Of a stretch of DNA of 64,000 nt, positions 32,568 to 44,319 are shown one piece after another. The notes under the pieces were generated by a model. That model had not been told where the DNA came from. It searched no databases and saw only the letters and a list, made by a program, of their open reading frames with translations. Position 1 is the first letter of the stretch; each line of letters starts with the position of its first letter. The DNA lies in NCBI GenBank assembly GCA_022457065.1, contig JAJGBQ010000005.1:3658001-3722000 (forward strand), given 5' to 3'. Source of the DNA: Curvularia sp. ZM96. Lineage: Eukaryota; Ascomycota; Dothideomycetes; Pleosporales; Pleosporaceae. The position numbers were made by a program, and so were the translations under genes.

Positions 32568-34682
32568 TTACAAATCACATTTCTTTGTTCCAAGCATCTG
32601 CATCAGCAATTTCTTCGCCGGCGGCACAGTGCTATCGCCCTCCTCGTCGTCTTCCAGCTTCCTCTTAGTGGCCGGCCTCGTTGCCATTGACCCTGTCATG
32701 TTGGCGGTCGGCGCCATTGAGCGCGTGTCAGCGGACAGCGGCGGTTGTCGAAGAGGCCTAGGCGGCGTGGGCGGGTGCACACCACCGTCTCTGAACTTCC
32801 ATCCATCTGCCTTATCCCTTGCCCACAGTTTCTTGACCTTGAGTCTCACCAACTCGCCCGCCGCACGCGAATCCTCGTAGCTGTCATGGCCAGCCTCGCC
32901 TGCTTGCTGAATGTCCTCGTGAAGATGATCTTTCGCGAGCACTCGCAGTGGGAGGCGAATAGGCAGCGGTCTCTTTGTCTGGTAGAGGATACCCGTATCG
33001 AGAATGAGTGGATGGATGAGGCGGATCACGTTGAGGTCGTTCTCAAGCCCATGTCCTATAATGGGAGTCTCGGGAGAGACATGCGAGAGGAAGAGCTCCC
33101 GTGCTACACGCGGCGACTCAACAATGCGGAGCTCTTTGCCCACTGGCCGAGGGTTTGCCGGGTCATATGCCTTGGCGCTGACGAACTGGTCTTTTGTAAC
33201 GCCGGAGAAGCGGGTATTGAAATCCAGGATTTTGCCAAACGGACGAACGAGGACGTCGACAAGCAACTCATGCTGCGGCCATGATAGAACGGTAAGACGG
33301 AGCAGCTCAAAGCCACTGGTAGTGTAGCCCATCTCGCAATCACAAGACACAGCCGAAGATTTCGGGATCTGGTCATTTTCGGGTGTGTGGATAAATGGCA
33401 TGACGACCGCCAGTCTCTTTGGGTCTTTGAAACTGAAGACATGAGTGTCATGCGTGGTGCAGCCTTGTGATCCCATCTCACGGCCACAACAGGTATGCTG
33501 TTCCTTAAAACGGTCGTATTTACCCCAATGAAACGTGCACTCTCCACCAGTCGTGAGTTTGCCTTGTTCGTTTCGGTCTGGAAATACTTGAAAACGCGTT
33601 TTGCAGCGGTCACACATTTCCCACCCAGCAGCAGCATCGAGGGCCAAGCGGGTCTCCTTCACCTCTGCTTCGCTTGGTGAACGAGTGACATAGTTGCACA
33701 GACGCAGGTCCTCCTGATTACAAATCATTGTGCGGACGAAGGTGATCTCGTCTTCTGGGCTCAAGCCTGTCTCGACTCTGTTGTCCTCGGGTGTGTCGCC
33801 GGCTATGGCTGCTCGCCTCTCCTTGGCCCATGCTTCTGGCGGCATGGTCTTGAGCTTTACTATCCGCTGCTTGAGAATATTCTCGTAGACTGATCGATGT
33901 GATATGGCAATCTCTGCTTCCTCATCAATTGCTAGTTGCTTCAGCTGGTTTTCGTTGAGGTGGAGAGCCCTTGTATCGGGGTCTCTCGCTTTGGTCATCT
34001 TGTCGTTGTGTTTTTTCAGAGCATCATGTAGTGCTTGTAGAAGCGCCGCTCGCCTGGTGTAGACTGCAGGGGCTTTTGCGAGCTGGAGCGGCCTCAAATT
34101 AACTGGTGCGTCAGAGTTGGCGGTAGGCTTGGCTGTTGCAGCATTGGATGAAGAGGATGGCAGTGCAGTGGAAGCCCTTGTTGCAGTAGAGGCACTGGGT
34201 GCAATAGAAGTCCTTGATGAAGTAGAGGCATTGGGTGCAGCAGAGGCATTGGGTGCAGCAGAGGCAGTAGGTGCAGTAGAAGTCCTTGATGCAGTAGAAG
34301 CCTTTGGTGCAGTAGAAGTACTTGATGTAGTAGAAGTCCTTGCTGCGGTAGAAGTACTTGGTGCAGTGGAAGCACTCGGCGTAGTAGAAGCACGTGGTGC
34401 AGCAGAGAGCCTCGACTCGGGAGTTTGTGCAGACTCTGTGTTAGGACCTGGTAGACTGGGTGCAGGAGGGACCTGGGACGCCTACAGATTTACATTAGCA
34501 TTGAGTTTTGGGTGCCTTGTAGTTGCCGTCGGGCCATTCACCATCGTCGTCGGAGGCCGAGGGGGCGGTCTGTCCGGCACTTCATGGCGAAAGAAACAAT
34601 TGGGAAATGTGCAGGATGGGCCCTGAGGGCATGATACCTCAGAGAAGCTTGCGCGCCCAGACGCTGGAAGCGAAGGCCACAT
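32568..34682 (-). CDS. REX3: RNA exonuclease REX3-like (DEDD, RNase T fold)
   Basis: Exons (minus) 34682-34542 and 34481-32568, intron 60 nt (GTGAAT/GTAG), 684 aa. The N terminus has a CCCH-type finger (SCPQGPSCTFPNCFFRH) as in fungal REX3. Then comes a low-complexity Ser/Thr/Ala region coded by an 18-nt minisatellite, a helical middle part, a Cys/His cluster (MCDRCKTRF, HTCCGREMGSQGC) and the exonuclease domain: ExoI SCDCEMGYT, ExoII GHGLENDL, ExoIII HDSYEDSRAA. The C terminus has a basic KRKLEDDEE stretch. The family trims RNase MRP RNA and snRNA 3' ends. The intron is in frame and contains a TAG, so it must be removed. Confidence 0.87.
34163..34408 (-). repeat. 18-nt coding minisatellite in REX3 (about 13 units)
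   Basis: On the coding strand a degenerate unit resembling ACTTCTACTGCACCAAGG repeats about 13 times, coding for a six-residue Ser/Thr/Ala/Pro unit (STSTAP, ASTATR, ASAAPN). Because the unit is a multiple of three, all three frames and the opposite strand stay open, which creates an apparent 169-aa antisense frame at 34117-34626. Confidence 0.85.
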
Positions 34683-35416
34683 TCCTGTCGGTGTTGTACA
34701 TTAGTTTGCTTCGCCGTAAATATGCGATAGTGTACAACATACTGCCTCGGGTTGATTGAGCGACTACCAAGCGTACGGATGCGGTCAGCTAAGAGCTTGA
34801 TGAATACTAGGTCTGGTCTCTGTCAGTATGAACCTTACTGACGGCAATGCAATGGCCGGCGAGAGGTTCCTGGTGGAGAAGGAGAAAGAGGGGGCAAGAG
34901 CAAGTCGACGGGTTTATAGCAAACACGCTCCCAGAGTGAAGGTGACTGAGGTAAGCAGGCCCACTTTGGAACGACGGCAAAACCAATCAGAGGGTGAAGG
35001 GGAGAGACGAGGTGAGTTTGGCCAGGCACGCGTCGCCGCTGGTCTACGGGGTCCGAGCGCGCCCAATGCAGGGTCCACGCGACTCTGGTGCGGCGATCCG
35101 TCTGCGGAATTCCGTCATGATGTAAGACATCGCAACGTCGACGTCGCTGCGCTGCCAGCCATCGCGTGTCCAATTCCCTTACACCTTGGCAGCATTGTGG
35201 CGCAGACACGTTTTGGTGCGCTTGCGCGAACCTGCAAGTCTTAAGTCCGACCATAATCGATGACAGCAGCCGTGGCTGCGCGCATAACGCAGGGCTGTGC
35301 CTTTCACGGACGATATCTGGACGTGGGGTGCCGTAGTACATAAACTCCGCCCTTGGCTGCAATCCCCTACCTAACCACCAAACTTCACCGCGCTCACTGC
35401 CTCTGCGCCCACCACC
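34683..35416. other. Divergent promoter region REX3 / lipase
   Basis: The 734 nt contain the upstream parts of two divergent genes. Overlapping frames on both strands are without motifs. Confidence 0.5.
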
Positions 35417-36858
35417 ATGTCCGACAAGCCTGACCACCTCTGCGTCCTCGTCCATGGGTACGTCTGCGAACCAGTTCCGCTGCCTCAATGGGCAACTAAG
35501 CATAAGCAATCGCGCTGACAACGGCCAGTCTTTGGGGCAACCCCGAGCATCTCAAATACGTTAGCACTACCCTGAGCGAAAGGTTTCCGCAGGAGAAACT
35601 CCACGTCCTTGTCGCCAGGCGTAACGCCGGCAGCTTCACCTACGACGGCATAGACACGGGTGGCGAGCGTGTTGCCCAAGAAGTCGAAGGGAAGCTCGAG
35701 GAGTTGACTGAGAGCGGCCATAACATAACAAAGATCAGTGTCATAGGGTATTCACTCGGAGGTCTTATCGCCCGTTATGCTATCGGATTGCTCTTTCGCA
35801 GGGGTATCTTTGATAAGATACAGCCAGTGGTACGTCCTTGGCCCGCCCAAAGACCCGACGTCACGTGCTAAGTCTGCTAGAACTTCACAACATTTGCGAC
35901 CCCCCATCTGGGCGTTCGAACACCTCTCAAAGGCTATCACAGCCATTTATGGAATGTCTTGGGTGCGCGCACCCTCTCCATGAGCGGAAGGCAACTCTTT
36001 GGTGTGGACAAGTTCAGGGACACCGGCCGACCACTTCTAGCCGTCTTAGCCGACGCCGAAAGCATCTTCATCCAAGCGCTGGCTCAATTCAAGCATCGCA
36101 GCCTCTACGCCAATGTCGTCAACGACCGGACAGTGACATACTACACTGCCGGCATCTCCTCAACAGACCCTTTTGTCGATCTAGACACCATCCAAATAAA
36201 CTACATCAGCGACTACAACGATGTCATTGTCGACGGAGAAAATCCAGTTTCTCCAAAAGGGCCCGAAGAGCCACGAGGGCTTACTCAGCGCCTAGCTGAT
36301 GGTACCAAGACGATGATAGGGCGCGCATCCATTGTCGCGCTCCTCACAGTTTTCGTTCCCATAGGTGTGTCGGCTTTTCTGATGAACTCGGCCTACCAAT
36401 CCGTCCGCAGCTACCAACGCATACGGCTTCACGAGCAAGGCCAGTCGGGTATCGACTATGCGCACTACCGCCTACCCTTGATGATCAACGCTGTACGACG
36501 TGAGGCCGAAGGCATGTACGAAAATGCAAATCATGCACAGCACCAAGAATACTTGAGCACTGGTTCCGAGCAGCAACACACGACGTCGAAACAAGCACAC
36601 AAAACAACGTCTGAATCTGATGCCGATTCCATTCAAGAGCAAAAGGACCGTACGAAGATGAAGTTCCCGACACTAGCCCTCACGCCGGAGCAATTTGGAA
36701 TGATCGAGGCGTTGGACAACGTTGGCTTCAAGAAGCATCCAGTTCACATCCACAACCACCGGCACTCACACGCCGCCATCATCGTTCGCATGAACAAAAA
36801 GTCCTTTGACGAAGGTAGAATTGTCATTCAGCACTGGCTCGACAACTTCGAGCTTTGA
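35417..36858 (+). CDS. DUF676 serine lipase, LPL1-like
   Basis: Exons 35417-35457, 35529-35829, 35881-36858, 439 aa. The alpha/beta hydrolase begins directly at the N terminus (LCVLVHGLWGNPEHL). The nucleophile elbow is GYSLGGLIAR, and the conserved block FTTFATPHLGVRTPL is restored by the second splice. A hydrophobic hairpin (ASIVALLTVFVPIGVSAFL) near residue 295 may anchor it to a lipid surface. The C terminus has a His-rich stretch (HPVHIHNHRHSHAAI). In yeast, LPL1 is a lipid-droplet phospholipase and ROG1 a monoacylglycerol lipase; the fungal group is called LPL1-like here by overall build. Substrate not shown. Confidence 0.85.
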
Positions 36859-37843
36859 TTTCCTTTGTATGTCTTTGCCGCTTTCTTAACCAAGACCATA
36901 TCTCCCATTTTCATAGCGTGGCGCACGGCGAATCTTAGACGCGGGGCAGTTTTCCGAGATGATTGCAAACCCAGGAAACAATTTCAGCACTTGATACCCT
37001 TTAGTATCAGATGTATCTTACAGGTGGAGGAATAGCTTTTCTGCATGCGTGCATATTTACCCAGTAGATGATTCAGATTTAATAATGCAAAAATACCGCA
37101 AGAAGTCTATACATGATATCAGAATATCAGTAAAACATCTTCCCAATACCGTGTTTCTGCCTCTGTTGGTGGAACGAGGATGATCAGGGATCATCGCATA
37201 TGACAGATCTCAGTTCTGAGCCAAGTTCCCACTGCATAAAGGCCACCCCTACATCTTCGGCTATGACGGCCTGAAATAAAGGTCGAGATTCGCTGCCCCG
37301 GTTCACATCACAGCACAGCCTGCGCGATCGTGCAGCCAGCACCACATGCATCATGCCAGTCATTTCGCCAAGCCGCCCCGTCTTTGCCAGATCGCCGTGC
37401 CGCGTGAAAAGTGGCAGTGGGAGCATTCCCTGGCCAAGCCAAGTGGTGGCACTACCTACCTAGTTGCCGGTCAGGGATTCGAGAGGCCTCGGTAGTCATA
37501 GATGCAAGGTAATTCACACAGGTGGGGCCGCTAGATCCCTGCTGGGTTTAGCGTCTGTATCGACGTCGATCCAGATAGGTGGAAGGAAGGGGACGTCAGA
37601 TGGCCTGAATGGATGGCTTTTAAGGGTTGGAAGCAGTAGCACGCCTCTTTCTCGGATTCGTATAGGGGGGCGTTGTGAGGGGTACGAGTGGGGTGTTTGG
37701 GGAACAATGTGGCAGCCAGCAGTGATTGAAGAAACGAGATAAATGAAAGAGAAGCGCATTTGTATTGTAGAGTCGGAGCCAGTCTCCTAGGAATATATAC
37801 ACAGGTTGGTTTTGCGACACCTTTGGTTCACCATCATATCTAG
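36859..37843. other. Intergenic between convergent genes
   Basis: About 985 nt of 3' flanks; one CCTCGG hexamer at 37487. No gene seen. Confidence 0.5.
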
Positions 37844-38766
37844 CTAGCCCTTAAAAGCTTTCACGATATACGCCACAGCAGGTTCCATCAATTTCGGGAG
37901 TACATACGTCAGATGGTAATATTGGCAGGTTCCGGAGGAATCGCACACCTAGATTATCTAGTCAGCATACATATCCTCTCTTTTACCCCCCTCCCCTCTC
38001 TCCCCCCACCTTCGACATTTAGCCTCATACACCCGACGGGAACTTACCGGATCGCCCTTTGCGCACACCTGCAACACCTTTGACTGCAGAGCCGCCGGGA
38101 ACTTGTCTCCCAGGCGGCCTAATCTCTGATTTGGGTCGCCAAACATGACAACGGACTTGATTTTCGGGAATAAGGACACAGGAAGTTTGTCTGCGGCCCG
38201 GTGCATGATGCTGGCGCCCTGGGAGTAGCCGACGAGAGAGAAGGTTTGGTTCGGGCATGCGGCGGATTGCGTGGTTAGCCGCTTGACGATGTCGTCGATG
38301 CCTTGTCTCCCGCCAGAGATGATTTCGGAGCTGGCTGGGTACTGGTGGAAGTGGAGGAAAGTCAGATTTTATTTTGCAGTTCTCAGCCGAGTATTGGTGC
38401 TCATGTATTGACATACCTGGACTGGATAGCCCTGCACTCCGGGTAGTTGTGCAGAAACATTGCTGACGACAGGGTCACCAACGATGACGCCGAACTTGGG
38501 AAAACTGGGCTCGCTGGTGCCACGAGCTAACACGAGACATGTTCAGTTTGTACCTTGAAGAGAGGATAAGGGGGAAGGCACTAGGATATAATCTTACCAA
38601 CGAGTATCTCATACGCTGAACATCCCTTGGGGATGTCGCCTGGTACGATTGGCACTGGCCCTCCAATTTGGACGTCGTTTGGAGGAATCGCAGGACATGC
38701 TTCTTGAGCAGAAGAGATGGAGATCAAGGCAAACGCCAGGAGTGGAGTAATCGATGTGCAACGCAT
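37844..38766 (-). CDS. Secreted cutinase-family esterase (CE5), gene 1
   Basis: Exons (minus) 38766-38598, 38526-38417, 38341-38048, 37948-37844; 225 aa. A signal peptide (MRCTSITPLLAFALISISSA) is followed by a CE5 fold: GCSAYEILVARGTSEP (oxyanion region), FSLVGYSQGASIMHRA with the nucleophile Ser, VVMFGDPNQ, and Asp and His in the C-terminal CAKGDPVCDSSGTC and YYHLTYV. Cys pairs sit where cutinases and acetylxylan esterases have disulfides. The four-exon structure was built from conservation; the short last exon supplies the catalytic His. The N terminus resembles acetylxylan esterase/cutinase-like proteins more than classical cutinase, so the substrate could be cutin or acetylated xylan. 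Confidence 0.87.
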
Positions 38767-38931
38767 CTTGTTTTGCTTTTTGCTCGGTGTAAAGCCGTAT
38801 GCTGTCCTCTCCAAAAACAACGAGCGAAACATCCCCTTATAACTTTTCATGTCACCATATGCAATTTCAATACCTTCATGATGCTAGAAACACTACAGGG
38901 AGGTTGTGAGTTCCTCTGCGATCGAAACGGA

Positions 38932-39948
38932 CCTCGGCACTTTTGCAACAGAGTGAACAAGGATGCATCTTGGTGGTGTAGAGATCATCTGCAACAAGCC
39001 ACACTTGGCTCGACGGGAATTTAATCTATTTTGTCGATTACTGCCGAGGCACAATCGTGGCATAGTATAGAACTGGAGGGGCATGTCGAAGTAGGATGTT
39101 TCATGGTGGTTAGGTGCCGGCAACTAGCTGTTTTGCTTTTTTCATGGTTGTTCCATGTCAGTCATATCAGCCTTGGATAGACGTGTTTGAGATTTCGGCA
39201 GTCTCAAGCAGTGCAGCGATGTGGCTGTTCAGTCTGTGGCACAAACTGGGCAATCAGTACAAGCTGTGGGGTGGCTACGACACAACGTACGCATGGTGGT
39301 CAGCCCTACATTTGAAAAAGCAATCCTACCAAATCTACTATGTATGTACATGCGAGACACCGTTATTCTCCGATTAATGCCGCCTGGATTTGCTTTCAAC
39401 GTTTCGCAAAGAATGGCACCTACCAATCGGGTGCAGCCTACGGCAGATGCGGGTACTATCCGATGATCCCCTAGTCACCAACTAGAGCTGCAATGGACTG
39501 CAACCTCCAGGCGTCCAATCCAATATGCAGCCCTCCATTCGTACTTTGGACGTCCAAAGACTGTATGCTTACCCCGCATTTTGCCCTGCAGCATATCAAC
39601 GGCTGGTCTCCTGAAGCTATGGTCCGTATACAGCAAAGTGCCTGTTTCTTGCAGGACTTAGCATAATCACTTGACCAGAAAGTTGGTGATACCGAGGCGT
39701 CTTTTTTCTGTTTTTCCTTTTATTGGTCCTTTGAGTTGTTTGAGGTCCTGAATCTTATTTCTACCTAGGCAACACTTCTCGGGAATCGACTGACTTCTTA
39801 CATTGTTATCCCTCCATGTACCTATTCACTCTCTCCAGGTCACCGGGCTCGGCCTTGGTTTAATATCGGCGCCCTTGGCTGGTCAGGGCAAGCTCTGGAT
39901 GTCTACATGTTATTGGATAGAACCTGAAATGTGCATTCACTGCCTCGG
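38932..39948. promoter_or_regulatory. Four FarA/CTF1-type hexamers in the cutinase divergent promoter
   Basis: CCTCGG at 38932-38937 and 39943-39948, and CCGAGG at 39044-39049 and 39692-39697, lie in the 1.44-kb gap 38767-40207. This hexamer is the core bound by Aspergillus FarA/FarB, orthologues of the Fusarium cutinase regulator CTF1. The outer sites lie 166 nt from the start of gene 1 and 260 nt from the start of gene 2. About 0.7 would be expected by chance. No other gene is supported in the gap. Confidence 0.5.
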
Positions 39949-40207
39949 CTCTCACAACGTCGGCGGCTTTCTGGAGATGCAGATTGTCTGTGCGACACCA
40001 TGTTGAGTGAATAGATGCTGGCAGTAGCTGGAGAGACCCATACAGATCTTGGAGGATCTCTTCTCTATAAAGATAACCACCTTCGCAGCTCAGTGTCTAT
40101 CCAGCAAGCCTTCAGAGAGCAGAGCTTCCTATCCTTCATTCATTATCCAAAGAGCCTTCAATCGCTTCCTCTACCAACCACTTCAAATCACTACAGCATC
40201 CGAAAAG

Positions 40208-41041
40208 ATGAAGTTCCTCAACATCCTCGCTTTGGCTGTTGCCTCTTCCGCTACCCCCATTGCTATCTCCGAATCGGGTTCCGCCGTGGTTGCAACCCGC
40301 CAGATCCTCGACCGTACCGGTTTGACTGAGAACGAGTTTTCTTCGTTGATCGGTGGTGGATGCAAGGATGTCATCTTTGTTTGGGCTCGCGGCTCCACCG
40401 AGGCAGGCAACATGGTAAGCCCATGATTGATAACGTGTTTGCTCTTTATTTGGTTTTGACTTAGCTTGCAGGGTGCTATCATCGGCCAGCCTCTCGGCGA
40501 TGAGCTTCGTCGTGAATACGGTCGTGATCTTGCCATCGAAGGTATCGACTACGCTGCTCTGCTTTCTACCAACTACTTGCCTGGTGGCACTGATCTCGCT
40601 TCTGAGCTCATGATGCGCAACACTCTCCAGGACATCAACCGCAAATGCCCCTCGGCCATCATCGTTTGCGGTGGCTATTCGTATGTCTCCTCCTCTACCC
40701 ATCACTCCTTTTCTCCATTTTAGACTAATAATGGTTATAGTCAGGGTGCAGCCGTAAACCACCGTGCCATCGAGGACCTCTCTGATGCTGTCAAGAACCA
40801 GATTGCTGGCGTCGTTACCTTTGGTGATACCCAGGCCCGCGCTGATAACCAGCAAATTCCTCGCTTCCCGAAGGACAAGCTTAAGATTTTCTGCGGTGGA
40901 GCTATTCGCGACACGGTCTGTGATGGCAACCTTGCTGCCGCTGTCTTGGCTCCTCATCTCAGCTATGGTCGCAACGCTGAAGAGGCTGGCCGATTTTTGA
41001 TCGGCAAGATCAACGCCGTCCGCGGCTCCAAGACTGCCTAA
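40208..41041 (+). CDS. Secreted cutinase (CE5), gene 2
   Basis: Exons 40208-40414, 40472-40680, 40741-41041; 238 aa. A signal peptide (MKFLNILALAVASSATPIAI) and short propeptide lead to a canonical fungal cutinase: CKDVIFVWARGSTEAGNMG, the elbow CGGYSQGAAVNHRA (formed across intron 2), FGDTQARADNQQIP, then catalytic Asp in RDTVCDG and His in LAPHLSYG. Four Cys are placed for the two usual disulfides. Length and layout match classical cutinases that hydrolyse plant cutin polyester. It is divergent from gene 1. The two proteins share only the fold and motifs, so this is not a recent duplication. Confidence 0.94.
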
Positions 41042-41368
41042 GCAAGGAAACTATGTGAGATTTGATTGGAGGAAGGTGTTTGGAGGGAAGCGATTGCGAG
41101 GAAGCTGAGGTGGGTGAAGGACTTTGAATGGTGGATGATATTTTGTGCTTTCCAGAATGGTTGTGAGATTATCTTCGATTGTAACTTATTATGGGAAGGA
41201 TATGGCTTGAATGTGATTATTTCTATTGATCGCCATACCTACGCTGAAATGTGATTTGAGAATTTTCTAGACAAGATGGTGACAACTATCAAAAATAGTC
41301 GAGCTTCATAGCGAGATCAGGGCTAGAATGACTGTAACGTACATTTGTGATTGCGTTGTGGGGAAATT
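41042..41368. other. Intergenic between convergent genes
   Basis: The 327 nt of 3' flank include one GGTGACAACTAT (41278-41289) that resembles the hairpin-repeat core in reverse; it is alone and probably chance. Confidence 0.5.
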
Positions 41369-43092
41369 TTACAGTCTCCGGTTCGAATTCCGCTTTCGTA
41401 TGCGTACAGCTATCCTGTCCATTGGTCTTACCACGCCGAAAGCTTTCTCGCGCATAGGCGGCATAACTGCATCGGTCTCTTCTGGATCGCATAACTGGAT
41501 TTCCCACTCATTCAACAAGACAGCGAAAGTCGCGGCCTGAATGACTTCTGCATATTCTCTGCCTAGTCCGAGGTGTTGGTGACCTCCAAAGGCGGGAGCC
41601 AATAGCTCGAGACCCTCCAAACTGAACTCGCCTGATTCGGCACCGCCTCTTTTTCTCGCCTTGTCTGGAATAAGGAATCTCCCTGCCCAGAACTCCTCCA
41701 GTGGTACCTCAGCAGTACGCGGCCGAGCTTTTGCCCATGATTTGCCATCCAATGCAACATCTTGTGAAAATGCAATTGGCGTGCTTCCTTTGGGAAGTAT
41801 GTATTCTCTGTCTAGGAGAATATCATGGGCCTTGGTGGGGTAGATCATGTACTGCGCCATGCGTAAACGGCTAGTCTCATAGATCAGCGATTTGACAATA
41901 GGCTGAGTTGCAATGTTCATAACGCCGTAGGTATTGGCTCCCTTCGAACGGTGCTTGGAAACAACATCATTGACTTGGTTGCTCAGTTCGGGCTTGCGTA
42001 GTATCTCAATCATGGACCAGATTGCCGACGGGATTAGAGTTGCATTCGAACTGCATTTACATGTCAGCACAGTTACTCTTCTTGCTAGTTTGACGGGCTT
42101 TTAATGTATGCGCACCAATGTATGACCTTGAGCAGTTCCACAGCTCGCGAGTCTTCAGATAAAAACTCTGCGAGTAGACCGTCAATCTCTTGGATAAACT
42201 TGGATCCTTTAACTTCGTCCCAATTCGGATCGTTGCTCCCAATATTCGCAAAGCCGCTACCACTGTGGCTTGTTTTGAGCCATTTCTCGACACCTTGAAG
42301 TAGCGCTTGGCGGGGCTCTTCGTACGCACTCGACCCTAGCAACCATGACATTCCCGGTACATAAGTTTCCAGGGCATCTTCAAACTTCCAATAGTCCTTC
42401 ACGAATTTAGGATACTGTCGAAAAATCGTTGATCCGAATAGCGTCTCTACCAAGCACCTCGTAAAGACTTGCTGAAAGAAAGACCAAAAGTCTTCGATCT
42501 GTGTCCAGGTACCAACTTGGAACATCTTGTCGTCCATATTACTCGAGAGTTTCGAAGCGTATAATTCGCCCAGTTCGACTAGTGATGCGCCTGTCAAGTG
42601 TCTTTCAATCGGTGCTGTGAGTGCATTGTTTGCTTTTTCTCTGTATTTTTCGGGTGTGGAAACTTGGGTGCTTGCATTGCGATTGGAAACCTCAAAGACG
42701 CCCTCGTATTCACGTCTCACGATGGAACTCTGTTCCGATAGTTTTGATGCCTCTGTCACCACTTTGATGTGCTTAGGGTCTCGGAGGACAACCAAAGTTT
42801 GCAAGCCTGCCTTGACAGTAAATGGGGCGAAGCTGCCAAACTCTTTGCTAGTAGATGTTAGCACTGTCAAGCAGAAACTGAACCATTTGCCTCACAATAG
42901 CCTTGCAAAGAACTTTTGTGGCCCTTCTGCAGCTATGCTAAACGTATGGAACACGCCGGGGACCAAGTATGGGATTGTTGGTGGCTTTTTCCCTGTCGCA
43001 GCATTCTTTGCGCTTTGGAAGAAGAGGGTAGTGGTGAGGTAGTACGTAAGAGCTGGGACAACAACCAGCACCAACGCTACGAGGAGAAGCAT
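41369..43092 (-). CDS. Cytochrome P450 fold protein lacking the haem-ligand Cys
   Basis: Exons (minus) 43092-42896, 42847-42116, 42050-41369; 536 aa; no stop or frameshift. An N-terminal membrane anchor (MLLLVALVLVVVPALTYYL) and Pro hinge (GKKPPTIPYLVP) are followed by a full P450 body of the CYP7/CYP8-like type: I-helix region VIHCSNATLIPSAIW, K-helix ExxR as E368-T-S-R371, PERF-like EEFWAGRFL, and the haem loop APAFGGHQHLGLGRE. In the haem loop the expected Cys is Gly471 (codon GGA, plus-strand bases 41567-41569). Without a thiolate ligand normal monooxygenase chemistry is not expected. Whether it binds haem another way or has a different role is open. Confidence 0.88.
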
Positions 43093-43488
43093 GGCTAGTG
43101 ATGTGTTGAATGAGGTGTAGTCGTGGTGTTAAATCGGCGTTGACCCTGGTGCAAGCTAACGGCGGATCTCATGCGGGATTGGCCGCTGCCGTCCGGACCC
43201 ACTAGGAATAACTTCAATCGTCGACTGAAAGCGTTCACATTCGCGAGACCTCTTGTGGTAAATATGCAGTATGAAGTGTAGCCTTGATTGTTATGCATCG
43301 CTTTTATAAAGTTTGTATGCTTTAACAGAAACTCAGAATTTCCACAAATACAAGCACATACTCTGATCATGCCCATGCCAAGAAAGAATGCTGACAATTC
43401 AAGAAAAATGCTGTATACAGTTCGTTCAATAAAAACAGGGTATCATATCTAAACGCCAAACTTATGTCCCAGGACGGCTTGAGCATCC
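43093..43488. other. Intergenic, P450 upstream region
   Basis: The 396 nt between the P450 start and the 3' end of the FTA4-like gene; no feature recognised. Confidence 0.5.
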
Positions 43489-44319
43489 CTACCAACTCGC
43501 CAGCACCTTGTCCACCTTTGCCTGCGTGTGATTCTCAAGTCCCTCCATATCGATATCCTCGTCTTCCGCAGTAGAAGGCACTTGTACATTGCCAAATTTC
43601 TCCTCAACCCTTGCTGCAACACGTATGGCTAATGTCCTTGTTTTTGCCAACTCCGGAGCTAATGGTGCATCCTTCCATGCCAAATTTGGTTGTATGTTTT
43701 TCTTGGGTTGACGATACGGCTCAAGTAAGGATAGCAGGGTGCGATACGTGCTGAGCTTGTTCTGCAATGTCTGACGCTGGGCAGATAGCTCCTGCAAGCG
43801 CGAGACAGACGAGAGGTATTCGTCTTGTGTTACTTGTTCGTTGCTGTCGCGGCCATGCCATGTAGCAGGCAGTTTCGCAATGTTCTCGTCGAGGGTAAGG
43901 TCGGCGCCTTGATACAGCGCGTTTGCATCATCTTCGTGAATATCGGATGCTGCGTGGTCATCCTCTTGGTCGTCTTCGACGGGTCGCGCACCGGACTCCC
44001 AGTACAACGTGTCTATTTGTTCTACAACGTGCTCGATCATCTGGCGACTGTACACTATCCGCGAGTGTCGCTTGAGGTCACGATTGACTAGATGCTATCA
44101 GCTTTGTATCTGCAACTCTGACGCCCACAGAGTCGCACCTTTGTCTAACACGCCTTTCATGACGCTGAGCTCGATCCCTCCATCTTGCGCTAGCGTACGT
44201 AGTCGTTCTGACGGAGGTATTCCACGCGATAAGATGTGTTTTCTAGTTTGGAGGAAATGTTGCTTCTGCTCGACAATTGTGGATTGTCTCGATCCGGGAA
44301 TTGAAGCACGTTGACTCAT
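43489..44319 (-). CDS. Sim4/CENP-R-type kinetochore subunit FTA4-like
   Basis: Exons (minus) 44319-44139 and 44087-43489; 51-nt intron; 259 aa. The layout matches the fungal Fta4 family: an N-terminal helical part (STIVEQKQHFLQTRKHILS), the central conserved block VNRDLKRHSRIVYSRQMIEHV and EQIDTLYWESGARP, an acidic loop, a coiled coil (VSRLQELSAQRQTLQNKL) and the C-terminal region NIQPNLAWKDAPLAPELAKTR. In fission yeast Fta4 is part of the Sim4 inner kinetochore complex. The splice site lies right at the start of the conserved block. Confidence 0.75.

Noticed and set aside
34117..34626. 169-codon plus-strand frame opposite REX3
   Set aside because: It is created by the 18-nt minisatellite, which keeps all frames open; composition is only Ala/Val/Glu/Leu repeats.
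40136..40957. 273-codon open frame on the minus strand opposite cutinase gene 2
   Set aside because: It is fully antisense to a well-supported cutinase including its introns, and has no motif; codon bias of the sense gene explains it.
41278..41289. Single reverse match to the hairpin-repeat core
   Set aside because: Only about 10 nt match, no arms and no second copy nearby; chance is likely.
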